DNA of 64,000 nt from Mesorhizobium sp. ZC-5 (GCF_025753855.1 NZ_JAOWPT010000018.1:1-64000), one strand, 5' to 3'. Positions 29,061 to 41,112 are shown, counted from the stretch's first letter. A program made the numbers and translations. The notes: generated by a model not told the origin, from the sequence alone.

Positions 29061-31025
29061 ATGACCGATACATCCAAGACCGGCAAGACATTCAGGGTCG
29101 AGGCAGACACCACCGCCGCCTACTGGCACCACAGCCCCGAAAATACTCTGCCGCCTCCCGATATGATGGGTGCGTACATGCGCAATCGACCCATCCTGGG
29201 CGCACCGGTCGAGGGTCGCAAGGCGTGGATCATCGGCAGCGGCATCGCGGGCCTTGCCGCGGCGTTCTACATGATACGCGACGGCGGCATGGCGGGCGAG
29301 GACATCATCATCCTGGACACGATGCGGATCGAGGGCGGCTCGCTCGACGGCGCCGGCGATCCCGAAGAAGGCTACATCATCCGCGGCGGCCGCGAGATGA
29401 ACTGGAACTATGACAATCTGTGGGACATGTTCCAGGACGTGCAGGCGCTCGAATTGCCAGAGGGCTACAGCCTCCTCGACGAATACCGGCTGGTCAACGA
29501 CAACGATTCGAACTTCTCCAAGGCGCGGCTCATGCACAAGCAAGGCGAGATCCGCGATTTCTCGACGCTGGGCCTTTCCAGGTCCCAGCAGTGGGAACTG
29601 ATCCGGCTGATGCTGAAGCGCAAGGAGGATCTCGACGACATCACCATCGAGCAATATTTCAGCGCCGGCTTCCTCGAAACCAACTTCTGGTATCTCTGGC
29701 GCTCGATGTTCGCATTCGAGAACTGGCAGAGCCTGCTCGAGATGAAGCTCTACATGCACCGGTTCCTCGACGCGATCGACGGACTGACCGACCTGTCCGC
29801 CCTCGTGTTCCCAAAGTACAACCAGTACGACAGCTTCGTCCGTCCCCTGGTGAACCATCTGCGCGACCGCGGCGTGAAGGTGCAGTTCGACACGCGCGCC
29901 TATGATCTCGACATGACGGTCGAAGGCGATGCACGCACAGTGACCGCAATCCGCGCCAAGGTGGAAGGCAAGGATAAAACCATTGCCGTCGGCCCGAAGG
30001 ACGTGGTTTTCGCGCTGACCGGGTCGATGACCGAGGGCACCGCCTACGGCGATATGGACAATGCCCCGGTCCTGGAGCGCGGCAAGCATGATCCGGGCGA
30101 TGCCAGCGACTGGGCACTGTGGAAGAACCTGGCGAAGAAATCGCCCATCTTCGGCAAGCCGGAAAAATTCTACGGCGATATCGACGGCTCGATGTGGGAA
30201 TCGGTGACACTCACCTGCAAGCCGTCGCCCTTCGTGGAGAAGCTGAAGGAGCTTTCCGTCAACGATCCCTATTCGGGCAAGACGGTGACCGGCGGCATCA
30301 TCACCTTCACCGACTCGAACTGGGTGATGAGCTTTACCTGCAACCGCCAGCCGCACTTCCCGACACAGCCGAAGGACGTGCTGGTGATCTGGGTCTATGC
30401 CCTGCTGATGGACAAGGAGGGCAACCACGTAAAGAAGCCGATGCCGGCTTGCACCGGGCGCGAAATCCTGGCCGAGCTTTGCTACCATCTCGGCATTGAG
30501 GACCAGCTTGATGAGGTGGCGGCAAACACGAAGGTACGCCTTGCGCTGATGCCTTACATCACCGCGATGTTCATGCCGCGCGCGGCAGGGGACCGGCCGC
30601 ATGTGGTGCCCGCGGGCTGCACCAACCTCGGCCTGATGGGACAGTTCGTCGAGACGTCAAACGACATTATCTTCACGATGGACAGTTCGATCCGCACCGC
30701 ACGGATTGCCGTTTACACGCTGCTCGGCCTGCGCAAGCAGGTCCCGGATATCAGCCCGACGCAGTACGACATCCGCTCGCTCCTCAAGGCCGCACGCGCA
30801 CTTAACAATGGGGAGCCCTTCCCGGGCGAGCGGCTGCTGCACCGGCTGCTGGACAAGACCTACTATGCCCACATCCTGCCGCCGCTGCCTGAACCGGAGT
30901 CCGACAAGCGCGAAACGGCCGAAGGCGAACTGACGCTGCTTGTGGGCAAAGGCAATCAGGCGCTCGGCACTGTGCTCGGCTGGCTGGAGCAGGTTCGCGA
31001 AAGCATCAGAGCGCACAAGAGTTGA
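29061..31025 (+). CDS. ohyA: Oleate hydratase (MCRA family)
   Basis: 654 residues, the usual length. FAD-binding [20 protein letters not shown] near residue 56; [18 protein letters not shown] and the catalytic-loop [16 protein letters not shown] with the family's conserved glutamate; [15 protein letters not shown] and [19 protein letters not shown] further on. It adds water across the cis-9 double bond of oleate to give 10-hydroxystearate, useful in detoxifying unsaturated fatty acids. Stands alone with no obvious operon partner. Confidence 0.95.
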   Translation: MTDTSKTGKTFRVEADTTAAYWHHSPENTLPPPDMMGAYMRNRPILGAPVEGRKAWIIGSGIAGLAAAFYMIRDGGMAGEDIIILDTMRIEGGSLDGAGDPEEGYIIRGGREMNWNYDNLWDMFQDVQALELPEGYSLLDEYRLVNDNDSNFSKARLMHKQGEIRDFSTLGLSRSQQWELIRLMLKRKEDLDDITIEQYFSAGFLETNFWYLWRSMFAFENWQSLLEMKLYMHRFLDAIDGLTDLSALVFPKYNQYDSFVRPLVNHLRDRGVKVQFDTRAYDLDMTVEGDARTVTAIRAKVEGKDKTIAVGPKDVVFALTGSMTEGTAYGDMDNAPVLERGKHDPGDASDWALWKNLAKKSPIFGKPEKFYGDIDGSMWESVTLTCKPSPFVEKLKELSVNDPYSGKTVTGGIITFTDSNWVMSFTCNRQPHFPTQPKDVLVIWVYALLMDKEGNHVKKPMPACTGREILAELCYHLGIEDQLDEVAANTKVRLALMPYITAMFMPRAAGDRPHVVPAGCTNLGLMGQFVETSNDIIFTMDSSIRTARIAVYTLLGLRKQVPDISPTQYDIRSLLKAARALNNGEPFPGERLLHRLLDKTYYAHILPPLPEPESDKRETAEGELTLLVGKGNQALGTVLGWLEQVRESIRAHKS

Positions 31026-31060
31026 GGCACGCCTGGTTCAACTGCGTCTGATGCGCCGAT

Positions 31061-31804
31061 TTACACAGCGCGGCGGCGGTAGAGCATGACGCCCATAACG
31101 CCCGCCAGCGCGGCGGCAAGCCCGTACCAGGTGATGGCGTATTGCAGGTGGCTGTTGGGCAGGTTGATCATCGTCACCCCGCCCCGAGGCAACCCGCCGG
31201 GGTTGGGCCGCGCATCCGCGTCGATTAAGAACGGCAGGACACCCCGGTCGACGTCGAGATCGGACAGGATCGCCATCGCCCGCAAATCCTTCCAGTAGAA
31301 GATGTTCTTGTCGGGATCGTTGTCGGGCACCATCATCGACGGCTTTCCGGGCAGCGGATTGCGGGCAAGCCCGGTAATCGTCTGAGGTCCACTGACCTGT
31401 CCCTGCTGGCGTGTCTTGGGATCCTTCTGGTCGAAGGGCACGAAGCCGCGATTGACAAAGACGACGCGGCCCGTCTCCAGCCGCAGCGGCGTATAGACGT
31501 AGTAGCCGGACGCCCCTTGCCATGTCGCGAAGAAATGGCGCTCGGCATCGTGCATGAATTCGCCGGTGGCAGTCACCGGCGTGTAGTCGACGTCGCCAGT
31601 TCTCCCGTACTGCAACTCGACCTCGTTGAGCGACAGCGGCTCCGCGTGGGTTCGCGCCGCAATCGTTGCCAGCAGATCCTGCTTCCACTGCAGGCGCTCC
31701 ACCTGCCAGGTGCCGAGACCGATCAGGATCATGAAGACGATGCCACCCAGGATGAGCGTAACCCAGGGGAAATGCCTTGCGGCAGGGGTGGTGTCTTCGG
31801 CCAT
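31061..31804 (-). CDS. surf1: SURF1-family cytochrome oxidase assembly protein
   Basis: 247 residues. Two transmembrane helices at the ends (LILGGIVFMILIGLGTW and ITWYGLAAALAGVMGVML) with a periplasmic domain between them, the SURF1 layout. Signatures GTWQVERLQWKQ, VFVNRGFVPFDQKDP and the NLPNSHLQYAITWYGLA close. It helps insert haem a into subunit I of aa3 oxidase. Start at MAEDTTPA, 5 bp after the DUF983 stop; the longer frame upstream overlaps DUF983 and is rejected. Confidence 0.93.
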   Translation of the reverse strand: MAEDTTPAARHFPWVTLILGGIVFMILIGLGTWQVERLQWKQDLLATIAARTHAEPLSLNEVELQYGRTGDVDYTPVTATGEFMHDAERHFFATWQGASGYYVYTPLRLETGRVVFVNRGFVPFDQKDPKTRQQGQVSGPQTITGLARNPLPGKPSMMVPDNDPDKNIFYWKDLRAMAILSDLDVDRGVLPFLIDADARPNPGGLPRGGVTMINLPNSHLQYAITWYGLAAALAGVMGVMLYRRRAV

Positions 31805-31809
31805 GACGC

Positions 31810-32196
31810 TCACTGCGGCCTGTCCCAGCGGCCCTCTTGTGCCTTGTTCGCGTATTGAAGCGTGATCAGTACGCCCTTGATCAGTCTCAACGCGGGAAGG
31901 CAGAGCACCAGGGTAAGCGGTATCCAGAGGAGGAAATGCACCCAGAGCGGCGGGTTGATCGAAACCTCCATCCACAACGCCAAGCCGACGACGATGAAGC
32001 CGATGATCAGCATGACGAAGATCGCCGGACCATCGGCGGCGTCGGCGAAGGAATAGTCGAGCCCACAGACCTCGCATTCCTCGCCGACCGTCAAAAACCC
32101 GGCAAACAGCTTGCCTTGGCCACAGCGCGGACAGCGCCCCTTGAGGCCTGCCACGATAGGTTCGACGGCCGGCACGGGCGTGTTGTCGTCGCTCAT
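31810..32196 (-). CDS. DUF983 membrane protein
   Basis: 128 residues. A zinc-ribbon-like N-terminus, GRCPRCGQGKLFAGFL then ECEVCGLDYSFADAADG, followed by two transmembrane helices (FVMLIIGFIVVGLALW and the next ~20 residues after PLWVHFLLW). DUF983 genes regularly sit between ctaE and surf1 in alphaproteobacteria and are assumed to help cytochrome oxidase assembly, but their function is not proven. Confidence 0.9.
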   Translation of the reverse strand: MSDDNTPVPAVEPIVAGLKGRCPRCGQGKLFAGFLTVGEECEVCGLDYSFADAADGPAIFVMLIIGFIVVGLALWMEVSINPPLWVHFLLWIPLTLVLCLPALRLIKGVLITLQYANKAQEGRWDRPQ

Positions 32197-32212
32197 CGCA
32201 AACCCCTCGTGG

Positions 32213-32728
32213 TCATGGGCTGATCTCGATCGGCGTGCCGTCGGCGACCATGTCCCAGATCTCTTTCATCTCGTCGTCGGTGACAGCGATGCAGCCGTTT
32301 GTCCAGTCAAACAACTGGGTCAGCCAGGCCCACCAGCTATATCCCTTCGGCTGGCCGTGGATCATGATGTCGCCGCCCGGCGAAACTCCGGCCCTGCGTG
32401 CTCGTGCCTTGTCGGCCTTGTCCGGATAGGAGACGTGGATCGATTTGGTGAAGGCGCTTTTCGAGTTCCGCCAGTCGAGAATGTAGCGACCCTCCGGCGT
32501 GCGCTCATCGCCTTCCCTTTGCTTGTGCCCGGCCGGATTGGCGCCGAGCGCGACATTATAGGTCCTGAGCACCACGCCATTCGCAAGCAGTTCCAGGCGA
32601 CGCTCGGACTTGTCGAGGCGGACCAGATCGGCTTTCCCGGCTGTCGCCTCGCCGGCGAAGAACAGCGAAAAAACCAAGGCCCCGAGGGCGCGTATCCGAT
32701 TGCCCGACATCGCGGGAACTTTACGCAT
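32213..32728 (-). CDS. L,D-transpeptidase (YkuD domain), exported
   Basis: 171 residues. N-terminal signal (LGALVFSLFFAGEATA). YkuD pattern: VRLDKSERRLELLANG, RTPEGRYILDWRN, the histidine in GDIMIHGQPKGYS and the catalytic cysteine in DWTNGCIAVTDDEM. The usual S/T-HGC reads TNGC, common in this subfamily. Forms 3-3 peptidoglycan crosslinks or attaches proteins. It lies inside the cox gene cluster but is separated from ctaE by a strong terminator, so it probably has its own promoter. Confidence 0.9.
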   Translation of the reverse strand: MRKVPAMSGNRIRALGALVFSLFFAGEATAGKADLVRLDKSERRLELLANGVVLRTYNVALGANPAGHKQREGDERTPEGRYILDWRNSKSAFTKSIHVSYPDKADKARARRAGVSPGGDIMIHGQPKGYSWWAWLTQLFDWTNGCIAVTDDEMKEIWDMVADGTPIEISP

Positions 32729-32735
32729 CCATTGC

Positions 32736-32774
32736 GCCAAAAAAGAGAAGGCGGCCGTGTTGCCACGGCCGCCT
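32736..32774 (-). terminator. Intrinsic terminator after ctaE
   Basis: On the minus strand an 11-bp GC-rich perfect stem (AGGCGGCCGTG / CACGGCCGCCT) with a 4-base loop is followed by TCTCTTTTTT. It lies 22 bp past the ctaE stop and should end the ctaB-ctaE transcript. Confidence 0.8.
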
Positions 32775-32795
32775 GGCATTTCCAATCCACTGGCC

Positions 32796-33680
32796 TCAAT
32801 GGCCGTGCGCGATGGTGGCGCCCGACGATGCCCAGACGTAGATCGAGGCAAACAGGAACAGCCACACCACGTCGACGAAGTGCCAATACCAGGCAGCCGC
32901 CTCGAAGCCGAAATGCTGCTTCGGCGTGAAGTCGCCGCGCATTGCCCGAAGCAGGCAGACCAGCAGGAAGATCGTTCCGATGAAGACGTGGAAGCCGTGG
33001 AAGCCCGTCGCCATGAAGAAGGTGGCGCCGTAGATGGAATCCTTGAAGCCAAACGGCGCGTGAATGTACTCATAGGCCTGCACCATCGAGAACAGCACGC
33101 CGAGCGCCACAGTGAGCACGAGGCCCCAAATGAGACCCTTGCGGTCGTCATGCAGCAGCGCATGGTGTGCCCAGGTCACCGTAGTGCCGGACAGGAGCAG
33201 GATGATCGTGTTGTAGAGCGGCAGGTGGAAGGGATCGAGAACCTCGACGCCCTTCGGCGGCCAGACGCCGCCGGTGAATTCCGTGCGCATCACCTGATGC
33301 ACTTCATCGGGGAACAGGCTGGCATCGAAAAATGCCCAGAACCAGGCAACGAAGAACATCACCTCCGAGGCGATGAACATGATCATGCCGTAGCGCAGAT
33401 GCAGCGACACGACCCTGGTGTGATGACCTTCGTGGGCTTCCTTGATGGTGTCCGACCACCACGAGTACATGGTGTAGAGCACGATCGCGAGGCCGATGAA
33501 GAACAGCCAGGGATTAGCAAGGTTGAGGCCGAAGACCGGGAAATCGCCACTCTTCAGATACTGCATCCAGGCGACGCCGCCGAGCGCCATGACCAGTGCG
33601 CCGACCGAGCCGATGAACGGCCACGGGCTTGGGTCGATGATGTGGTAGTCGTGGTTCGGTTTTGCGTGTGCGTCAGCCAT
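32796..33680 (-). CDS. ctaE: Cytochrome c oxidase subunit III
   Basis: 294 residues. Seven-helix COX3: [70 protein letters not shown] and the final [17 protein letters not shown] all match the family. Part of the aa3-type oxidase with ctaC and ctaD. Start [11 protein letters not shown] is one base after the ctaG stop. Confidence 0.97.
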   Translation of the reverse strand: MADAHAKPNHDYHIIDPSPWPFIGSVGALVMALGGVAWMQYLKSGDFPVFGLNLANPWLFFIGLAIVLYTMYSWWSDTIKEAHEGHHTRVVSLHLRYGMIMFIASEVMFFVAWFWAFFDASLFPDEVHQVMRTEFTGGVWPPKGVEVLDPFHLPLYNTIILLLSGTTVTWAHHALLHDDRKGLIWGLVLTVALGVLFSMVQAYEYIHAPFGFKDSIYGATFFMATGFHGFHVFIGTIFLLVCLLRAMRGDFTPKQHFGFEAAAWYWHFVDVVWLFLFASIYVWASSGATIAHGH

Positions 33681-33681
33681 G

Positions 33682-34317
33682 TCAGCCCCCGGTGGAGTTC
33701 GCTGTTGCTTTCCCGTCTTCCGCCCCTGGCGCAACCGCCACCGGCTTTTCCCCCTCGATCGGGAAGAAGGTGTAGGAGAGCGTGATCGTCTTCAAGTCCT
33801 TCAGTTCCGGCACGTCGGCGATGTCTGGATCGACATAGAAGACGACCGGCATGTCGAGCGTCTCGCCCGGCTTCAGCGTGGTGTCGGTGAAGCAGAAACA
33901 CTCAACCTTGTTGAAATAGGCGCCCGCCATTTCCGGCGTGACGTTGAAAGAGGCGCGGCCGTTGGTCGGCGTGTCGAACAGGTTACGCGCCTTGTAGCCG
34001 ATCTGCGTCGTTTCGCCGATCTTCATGGTGACGTCGCGCTGCAGCGGCTGGAAATCCCACGGAAGCCCGCCCGAGACATTTGCGTCGAAACGCACGGTGA
34101 TGGTGCGGTCGAGCACCCTGTCGGAATACTGCTCGACCCGCTGCGTGGTGCCGCCGTAGCCGGTGATCTGGCAGAACATGGCGTAGAGCGGCACGGCGGC
34201 ATAGGCCATGCCGATCATGCTGGCGAAGAACGCCAGGCACGCCGCGGCCACGACGCGGTTGCTGCGCTCTTTCCCGGGAACCTTGGACGTAGGCTGGCCG
34301 CTCATCATGTCACTCAC
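33682..34317 (-). CDS. ctaG: Cytochrome c oxidase assembly protein CtaG (Cox11)
   Basis: 211 residues. One N-terminal transmembrane helix ([21 protein letters not shown]), then the Cox11 domain with [18 protein letters not shown] and the copper-binding CFCF motif in [15 protein letters not shown]. It delivers copper to the CuB site of subunit I. The GTG start overlaps the stop of the small upstream gene (GTGA); an ATG three codons on is an alternative. Confidence 0.96.
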   Translation of the reverse strand: MSDMMSGQPTSKVPGKERSNRVVAAACLAFFASMIGMAYAAVPLYAMFCQITGYGGTTQRVEQYSDRVLDRTITVRFDANVSGGLPWDFQPLQRDVTMKIGETTQIGYKARNLFDTPTNGRASFNVTPEMAGAYFNKVECFCFTDTTLKPGETLDMPVVFYVDPDIADVPELKDLKTITLSYTFFPIEGEKPVAVAPGAEDGKATANSTGG

Positions 34318-34457
34318 ATCGCCCGATCAAGTAGCGCCGGGCCGAACTTCGCGATGCTGCCGAGGTAGACGATAACCACGAACGCGGCGAGCGCGAGCGC
34401 GATCGCGATCGAGCGGCTGCGACGTGCTCTCTTCTGACTGTCGGTCAACGTCACCAT
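34314..34457 (-). CDS. Small membrane protein in cox operon (CoxF-like)
   Basis: 47 residues: a basic N-terminus ([11 protein letters not shown]), one hydrophobic helix ([17 protein letters not shown]) and a short tail [12 protein letters not shown]. It fills the space between ctaB and ctaG and overlaps the ctaG start by four bases, so it is very likely translated. Short single-helix proteins at this place are known in alphaproteobacterial cox clusters, though their role is unclear. Confidence 0.75.
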   Translation of the reverse strand: MVTLTDSQKRARRSRSIAIALALAAFVVIVYLGSIAKFGPALLDRAM

Positions 34458-34475
34458 GTCTTCATCTCGCACCGT

Positions 34476-35420
<945 letters not shown>

Positions 35421-35497
35421 GCGTACGAGTTCCAGTCTCTCCGTTTGGCCAGGACCGCCAGCCGTTCGCCGACGATCCTGCTGCTAATATGCCGCTA

Positions 35498-37165
<1,668 letters not shown>

Positions 37166-37188
37166 TTATTCCTGTCCGGTCCGCCGCA

Positions 37189-38055
37189 TCAATTGCCGGC
37201 GGCCGCCACGTTCCGGTTGCCGTCGACTGCCGCCATCAGCGCCTTGTTGGCGCCGTTGAGATCGGTCTTGGCCGCGGTGAACCAGGTATTGTACTGCGCA
37301 TCCGAAACGACCCGGATCGCGATCGGCATATAAGCGTGGTCCTTGCCGCACAGCTCGGAGCACTGGCCGTAATAGAGGCCTTCCTTCTTAGCCTTGAACC
37401 AGATTTCGTTGACGCGGCCCGGCACCGCATCGGTCTTCACGCCGAAGGCGGGCATCGCGAACGCATGCATCACGTCGGCCGCTGTCACCAGAACGCGCAC
37501 GGTCGTGTCGACCGGCACGACGACTTCGTTGTCGACGGCCAGCAGCCGTGGAAAGACACCGAGGTCTTCCTTTCCGGCAGCGGCGCGAGCGTCGTCAGCA
37601 AGCAGCGCCGAATTGAAGGAAAGCGGCTCCTCGACCTGGTATTCGTAGTCCCAGTTCCACTGGTTGCCGGTCGCCTTGATCGTCAGCTTGGGCTCTTCCG
37701 GCGGCGTGTACTGCGCGGTCAGCAGCTGGAAGGACGGAATGGCGAGGAACAGCAGGATGACCACCGGTCCGACCGTCCAGATCACCTCGATCAGGGTGTT
37801 GTGGCTGGTCCGGGAGGGGACGGGATTGACGCTCGCGCGAAACCTGAAAATGCACCAGCCAAGCAGCGCCAGCACCAGTAGCGTGATCGGAATGATGAAC
37901 CAGAGCGTGTAGCGCTCGAACCACTCGATCTGTTCCATGATGCCGGTGGCGGCCTCCTGGAAACGCCACTGCCATGGCCTCGGCTGGTCGGCAAAGGCAA
38001 CAGCGGTCGTGAAGAACGCGGCTAGAGCAGTGGCGCCAGCAAAGATTTTCTTCAT
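37189..38055 (-). CDS. ctaC: Cytochrome c oxidase subunit II
   Basis: 288 residues. Signal peptide MKKIFAGATALAAFFTTAVAFA, two transmembrane helices (about 45-65 and 85-105), then the cupredoxin domain with the CuA ligands: His in DVMHAFAMPAFG, and GLYYGQCSELCGKDHAYMPI providing two Cys and a His, with the following Met. First gene of the cox cluster. An ATG four codons upstream is also possible. Confidence 0.97.
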   Translation of the reverse strand: MKKIFAGATALAAFFTTAVAFADQPRPWQWRFQEAATGIMEQIEWFERYTLWFIIPITLLVLALLGWCIFRFRASVNPVPSRTSHNTLIEVIWTVGPVVILLFLAIPSFQLLTAQYTPPEEPKLTIKATGNQWNWDYEYQVEEPLSFNSALLADDARAAAGKEDLGVFPRLLAVDNEVVVPVDTTVRVLVTAADVMHAFAMPAFGVKTDAVPGRVNEIWFKAKKEGLYYGQCSELCGKDHAYMPIAIRVVSDAQYNTWFTAAKTDLNGANKALMAAVDGNRNVAAAGN

Positions 38056-38432
38056 CGCCCTCTTCATCTCCCAATTCAACGCGGCGAAACGTACCCGCGA
38101 ACGTGGAATGACACCGGAACGGGAATCCCGGAGCCTGTTGCGGCGTTCAAACCATACTCTCTTTCCGACCGCAAGAAAGGAGCGGCGGAAACCATGCGGC
38201 ATTTTTGCGCGCGAGGCCGTCGCTTGACGAAAGCACGAGGGCGCCCATCTCTGCCGCGGCGGGCAGGCATGCCGCCGTCGTGGCGCCGAGCCGCTGGATT
38301 TGGCCGCAATTCAGGCGGATTTTCGTGACGAATGTCGTGGAAACTCGCCATTTGCACAGGCTTCTGTCGATTGCCTGTTCTTTCACTTGCCATGGTCGCG
38401 GTCTAGAGTGCCGTGATTCGCACGGAGCCACC
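38056..38432. other. Intergenic region between ctaC and the IalB gene
   Basis: About 380 bp separating two divergent genes. It must hold the promoters of the cox cluster and of the IalB gene, but I see no clear -35/-10 pair, operator symmetry or small gene with a ribosome site. Confidence 0.5.
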
Positions 38433-38951
38433 ATGAAATTCAGGCTTTTTAGATCGTCGGCAGCAGCCGTTCTCCTTGCCGCAACCACCGCGCTGGCGTT
38501 TCCCGCCCATGCGCAGCAGCAGACCGGCACGGTAAAGTCCACGCATGGAGCGTGGTCGATCATCTGCGACACGCCGGCCGGAGCGACAGCCGAGCAATGC
38601 GCGATGATGCAGAATGTGGTCGCCGAGGACCGTCCCGAAATCGGCCTGTCGGTCGTCGTCCTGCGTACAGCCGACAACAAGGCGGAAATCCTGCGCGTGC
38701 TGGCGCCGCTCGGCGTGCTTTTGCCCAACGGACTTGGCCTGAACGTTGACGGCAAGGACATCGGCCGCGCCTATTTCGTGCGCTGCTTTGCCGACGGCTG
38801 CTACGCCGAGGTCATCCTCGAGAAACCGCTGCTCGACACGCTGAAGACCGGCAAGGCCGCCACCTTCATCGTCTTCCAGACGCCCGAGGAAGGCGTCGGC
38901 ATCCCCGTCGACCTCAACGGTTTCGGCCCAGGTTTCGAAGCGCTGCCGTAA
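38433..38951 (+). CDS. Invasion-associated locus B (IalB) family protein
   Basis: 172 residues. Signal peptide ending ALAFPAHAQQQ. The mature part fits the IalB family: STHGAWSIICDTP, a MMQNVVAEDRPEIGLSVVVL stretch, RVLAPLGVLLPNGLGLNVDG and YFVRCFADGCYAEVIL, with two cysteine pairs likely forming disulfides. Named after a Bartonella invasion protein but widespread in non-pathogenic alphaproteobacteria; role in the envelope uncertain. CGGAGCC ribosome site. Confidence 0.92.
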   Translation: MKFRLFRSSAAAVLLAATTALAFPAHAQQQTGTVKSTHGAWSIICDTPAGATAEQCAMMQNVVAEDRPEIGLSVVVLRTADNKAEILRVLAPLGVLLPNGLGLNVDGKDIGRAYFVRCFADGCYAEVILEKPLLDTLKTGKAATFIVFQTPEEGVGIPVDLNGFGPGFEALP

Positions 38952-39028
38952 GCAGTTGCCCCATCGCGGCAACCGGGAATTCCGGTTTCGACGGCTCGCA
39001 TCCCATCTCAAGATCACGGAGATATCTG

Positions 39029-39568
39029 ATGACTGACATCTGGCTGCGCACCGGCGAAGCGACCGTACTGGCTGCCGAGGGCCAGGCCACCGATGCCATG
39101 CCCGAGGTCGTGATCGGCTCGATCCGCGGGCCGGTCGGCCAGGCGTTTGCCTCGATGATGGGCCAGGTGAAGGGCCACACGCGCATGTTCGTCGTGCGCG
39201 ACCTCAATCAGGCGGTCAAGCCGGCGACGATGATGACCACCAAGGTCACCATCAAGAACATGGCCTATGCCGAACTGCTCGGAGGCGTTGTGCAGGCAGC
39301 CATGGGCGACGCGATCGTCGACTGCCTGGCGGAAGGCATCCTGCCGCGCGATCAGACGGACGAGCTGTGCATGATCATCACCGTCTGGCTCGATCCGCGC
39401 TGCGCCGACGACGAAAACCTCGACCGGAAGGATCTCTACCGGACCAATTACGATGCCACGAAGCTCGCCATTTCCCGCGCCATGAAGGGTGAGCCGACCG
39501 TCGATGAACTGATCGCCAACCGCAAGACGGTGAAGCATTACGCTCTGGACGGCGTGATCGACTATTGA
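39029..39568 (+). CDS. Formaldehyde-activating enzyme (Fae)-like protein without the usual active-site His
   Basis: 179 residues, alignable along the whole Fae fold: GEATVLAAEG, EVVIGSIRGPVGQAF, KPATMMTTKVTIKN, AIVDCLAEGILPRDQTDEL, YDATKLAISRAMKGEP. True Fae condenses formaldehyde with tetrahydromethanopterin. In the methylotroph enzyme the segment AHIDLIIG contains the histidine held to be catalytic; here the aligned segment is AMPEVVIG, so His is Met. Activity as Fae is therefore doubtful, and no other tetrahydromethanopterin gene is in the window. It could bind another pterin or aldehyde. Confidence 0.8.
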   Translation: MTDIWLRTGEATVLAAEGQATDAMPEVVIGSIRGPVGQAFASMMGQVKGHTRMFVVRDLNQAVKPATMMTTKVTIKNMAYAELLGGVVQAAMGDAIVDCLAEGILPRDQTDELCMIITVWLDPRCADDENLDRKDLYRTNYDATKLAISRAMKGEPTVDELIANRKTVKHYALDGVIDY

Positions 39569-40013
39569 GACGCCCGGCATTTTTGCTCGGAAGTTCAGAG
39601 CGGCGGCCTGAACCACGCCCTGTTTCGAACCTCTCCATTTAACCCCTCTCCGTCTCGCTGACGGCGGCTTTGCCGCTGGGCTCGACACCTCTCCCCAGAG
39701 GGGCAGTGCAATCGCATATGGAAACTTCGCTATTCAGTAGCAACAGCCACCAAGGCCGCATTCGACCTCATTGTTGTCGTTCACCCAGCTGCACCAATCA
39801 CCCGCATCCAGCATAGCCGCAACTCAATATGGGCGATCGGAACGGAGCTACACGGGCATCATGACCAGGGATTGCGTCCTGGCAGAATTGCCCTGGTACG
39901 CGCCTGAACTTGAAATCAGCCATTCGAAAATCCGTTGTTTGAGTACGAGCTACGGCTGGCCATATTTGCGGAAGTGAGAGTACATCTGGGAAAGGGTCGC
40001 GCGGAGTGAGTAC
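39569..40013. other. Gene-poor intergenic region
   Basis: About 445 bp. The left part holds a pyrimidine-rich stretch with CCCCTCTCCG and ACCTCTCCCCAGAGGGG, which contains the self-complementary CCCCAGAGGGG-type hairpin and resembles dispersed intergenic repeats common in Mesorhizobium. The right part is lower in GC. A 68-codon open frame here has no ribosome site or recognisable protein features. Confidence 0.45.
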
Positions 40014-40625
40014 ATGTGTATGCTAGATCATCGATCGAGGTGGAGTGTCCTGCGGCGATTAGGAAACTCGCCCGTTGCTACGGCGACTATTGCGGTGCCC
40101 TTGGTAGGTTACCTCCTGCTCTTCAACGCGGAAATCGTAAAATATCTTAGCCTACATACTGATTTTTGCCGGGCGGCCAATTGTGCTCCATCGCTGCGGC
40201 TTCTGTTGCTCTATCTCGGCGCCTGTTCGATCGCGATAGGTGCGGCGCTGTACGGCCTGAGATGTCCGTCACTCATTAAAAAGTACGATTCGGCCGCCGC
40301 GTTTTTTGACGCTGAGAAAGCCTATTTCAGCCAACCTCGAAACCACGACTATCTGCTAAAACTAATCAAATTAGGAACTGAGACCGAGCCGCTTGCTAAC
40401 GACGCGCCGGAATTTAGCTACGACGGCGCAAGACGGGATATCGATCCGAATAGCTTGGCGGATCCAATGGGAGAGCTATACCGGCTCCTCAATGTCTCGC
40501 ATCCGAAAAGCAGGCGGGCCGTACTCCTATCCTATAGCCTCGGCATCTTGTTGCTTCTTGTCCCCAGCGTGATGACGTTCGGCCAGGTGTTAGCGGCCTT
40601 CAATTGGGGCAGATCAGCCTTGTAG
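40014..40625 (+). CDS. Hypothetical membrane protein
   Basis: 203 residues with three hydrophobic helices: about 23-43 (VATATIAVPLVGYLLLF), 62-82 (LLLLYLGACSIAIGAALYG) and 168-190 (LLSYSLGILLLLVPSVM), and a charged middle part that faces one side. No family recognised. A GGAG site lies before the ATG; codon use is lower in GC than the neighbours, suggesting acquisition. It lies just left of a palindromic repeat and the transposon. Confidence 0.65.
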   Translation: MCMLDHRSRWSVLRRLGNSPVATATIAVPLVGYLLLFNAEIVKYLSLHTDFCRAANCAPSLRLLLLYLGACSIAIGAALYGLRCPSLIKKYDSAAAFFDAEKAYFSQPRNHDYLLKLIKLGTETEPLANDAPEFSYDGARRDIDPNSLADPMGELYRLLNVSHPKSRRAVLLSYSLGILLLLVPSVMTFGQVLAAFNWGRSAL

Positions 40626-41078
40626 CTTCCGGTATGTTCGATCTGGTCGTTAACTGAATGGCCGCTTCCCCAACTTAGGCGCTTAGAAGCAGCCCAGCAG
40701 GAATCCACCCCATTGCGGCCATTGGCTGACCGTGATGCAGACCTGGTAGCGGCTGCTACCTAATGGCGGGAAACTTGAAGCTCGCGGTCGGCTTCATACC
40801 CCCACCCCTCCCCTCAAGGGGGAGGGGGACTGTTAACCGCCGTTTCGATCGGAAACCTCCAAGGTTGGCGGTGTAAGGACAGCCCGCCAAGTCCCGCTCC
40901 CCCTTGAGGGGAGGGGTTAGGGGTGGGGGTAAATTCCTGACCAAGGGGCGAGGAACCCAGGTTGGACCAGCGCTTGCGTTTCAGAACTGGAGTTTCTCGC
41001 CCTTTGGGGCGAGGTGGCCCGAAGGGTCGGAGAGGGGTCATAGCAAGCAGACCGGCTCGATATGTCGGCATCCCGTCA
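40626..41078. other. Gene-free stretch with palindromic repeats
   Basis: About 450 bp without a credible gene. It contains a GGTAGC/GCTACC hairpin (40745-40759), the large inverted repeat listed separately, and a CTCGCCC-TTTG-GGGCGAG hairpin near 40998. These are typical dispersed palindromic elements between genes. Confidence 0.5.
40798..40930. repeat. REP-like inverted repeat element
   Basis: Two G/C-rich arms, 40798-40831 and 40890-40930, are imperfect reverse complements of each other (core CCCCTCCCCTCAAGGGGGAG against CTCCCCCTTGAGGGGAGGGG) and enclose a ~58-bp centre. Each arm is also nearly self-complementary around CCCTCAAGGG. Such elements are dispersed in rhizobial genomes; copy number here cannot be known. 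Confidence 0.6.
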
Positions 41079-41090
41079 GGAATAATTTCC
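41079..41090. repeat. Left copy of 12-bp direct repeat flanking the transposon
   Basis: GGAATAATTTCC directly abuts the left terminal inverted repeat; an identical copy abuts the right one. Reads as a target-site duplication, although 8 bp is the length I know for IS1595-family elements. Confidence 0.75.
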
Positions 41091-41112
41091 TAATTATATA
41101 CGTGACAAAGTA
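41091..41112 (+). repeat. Left terminal inverted repeat of the transposon
   Basis: Begins TAATTATATACGTGACAAAG; pairs with the reverse complement of the right end with two mismatches (positions 1 and 12). Confidence 0.85.

Noticed and set aside
28974-30602. 542-codon minus-strand open frame over the oleate hydratase gene
   Set aside because: Antisense shadow in GC-rich DNA; the plus-strand frame gives a full, well-conserved OhyA.
29061-31025. Oleate hydratase as part of a larger fatty-acid operon
   Set aside because: Neighbours on both sides are on the opposite strand or unrelated; it appears monocistronic.
39771-39977. 68-codon plus-strand open frame
   Set aside because: No ribosome site, no recognisable domain, low-complexity composition.
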